Origin: an uncultured Muribaculaceae bacterium
GTDB taxonomy: Bacteria > Bacteroidota > Bacteroidia > Bacteroidales > Muribaculaceae
Reading direction: 5' to 3'
NCBI GenBank assembly: GCA_934675575.1
Contig: CAKUQQ010000005.1
Span: forward strand, 124,001 to 188,000
Length of the DNA stretch: 64,000 bases
How positions within the stretch are numbered: position 1 is the first letter of the stretch; each line of letters opens with the position of its first letter. Shown piece after piece: positions 63,748-64,000 of the stretch. The notes beneath the pieces are model-generated. The model did no database searches, had not been told where the DNA came from, and saw only the letters and a program-made list of their open reading frames with translations. A program made the translations under genes and the position numbers.

Positions 63748-64000
63748 TTATTCAAACGAGAAATCATCTTTTTCGTCAAAAAGAGGCTTTTCCTCATTTT
63801 TCTTATAATATGACGCAAGCAAGCCTATGAAATGCGAGATTTGCTTTATTGCCGTCTCAGTGTCTTTTGATATGGCCTTTTTCTGTAGCCTGAGCAACAA
63901 CACGCCATACAGGGCATTAAAGCACGTTTCAAGTTCGCCCACTTGCATTTCAGCAGGTGTTTTTGCTCGCAACTCCACAATAAATGGCAGGGTTTTATAG
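63748..64000 (-). CDS. DUF4924 family protein, partial (5' end outside the window)
   Basis: The visible 84-codon frame runs off the right edge without a stop, and the codons before the apparent GTG at 63978 (YKTLPFIVELRAK) match conserved sequence of DUF4924 proteins. That GTG is therefore not the true start. The C-terminal region (ETCFNALYGVLLLRLQKKAIS) is also as in that family. DUF4924 proteins are small, soluble and of unknown function. Confidence 0.8.
   Translation of the reverse strand, partial: YKTLPFIVELRAKTPAEMQVGELETCFNALYGVLLLRLQKKAISKDTETAIKQISHFIGLLASYYKKNEEKPLFDEKDDFSFE

Noticed and set aside
63748..63978. A complete 76-codon gene starting with GTG at 63978
   Set aside because: The conserved frame continues upstream to the window edge, so the gene is truncated and the GTG is internal.

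Overview
The window reads as a chromosomal segment of a Bacteroidota gut-type bacterium, order Bacteroidales; Muribaculaceae is my best guess but is inference. The reasons are the moderate-to-low GC, the absence of clear Shine-Dalgarno sequences, many upstream boxes of the form TAnnTTTG (the Bacteroidetes sigma-ABfr -7 element), and families typical of this group: DUF4836, DUF4421, DUF4924, eukaryote-like GT3 glycogen synthase, M49 peptidase, and a kinase fused to a RapZ C-terminal domain. Coding density is high. No gene-free stretch exceeds about 300 bases, and I saw no tRNA, rRNA, CRISPR array, transposase or phage gene.

Layout. 88-5786 (minus strand) carries housekeeping genes: a lipid kinase, pgk, pyrF, prfA and two tandem marC genes. 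6020-7542 holds a proline iminopeptidase-like hydrolase and a convergent CDF cation transporter. 7653-16033 (minus strand) is the accessory part: a tightly packed five-gene unit. In transcription order it encodes a DUF4062/STAND-like NTPase, a Sel1-repeat protein, a DUF1963 (YwqG-like) protein, a membrane protein with a PARP-like H-Y-E domain, and a CASTOR/POLLUX-like ion channel with RCK domains. It has one good promoter in front of it. I consider it the best candidate for an undescribed, possibly defensive or stress-signalling system.

16200-19822 has cvfB, a DUF3298 lipoprotein, rsmG, an MBL-fold hydrolase and a HEAT-like protein. 19885-36851 is a long minus-strand run: dipeptidyl peptidase III, rlmI, rseP, dxr, an unrecognised A+T-rich gene, cinA, tsaD, a DUF4421 protein, tamB and nadE. 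37117-41316 is a glycogen operon (synthase and phosphorylase). It is followed by a lone polysaccharide-export lipoprotein, then clpB and lon as a proteostasis pair. 47942-52710 has a WYL regulator, a secreted carboxypeptidase-regulatory-like protein and pyruvate phosphate dikinase. 52973-56995 has rlmD, a CYTH protein and the agmatine-to-putrescine genes aguA/aguB with a small co-transcribed gene. 57211-64000 ends with a small orphan, a DUF4836 lipoprotein, a MurU-like nucleotidyltransferase with its kinase partner, prfC, rfbD and the edge-truncated DUF4924 gene.

The housekeeping genes serve translation and ribosome maturation (prfA, prfC, rsmG, rlmI, rlmD, tsaD), the envelope (rseP, dxr, tamB, the MurU/kinase pair) and central carbon and energy storage (pgk, ppdK, glycogen genes). 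The five-gene unit stands out because it links a putative NAD-using enzyme and an ion channel to a putative sensor NTPase. Coordinates of genes use the start codon I judged real; several start at GTG or TTG.
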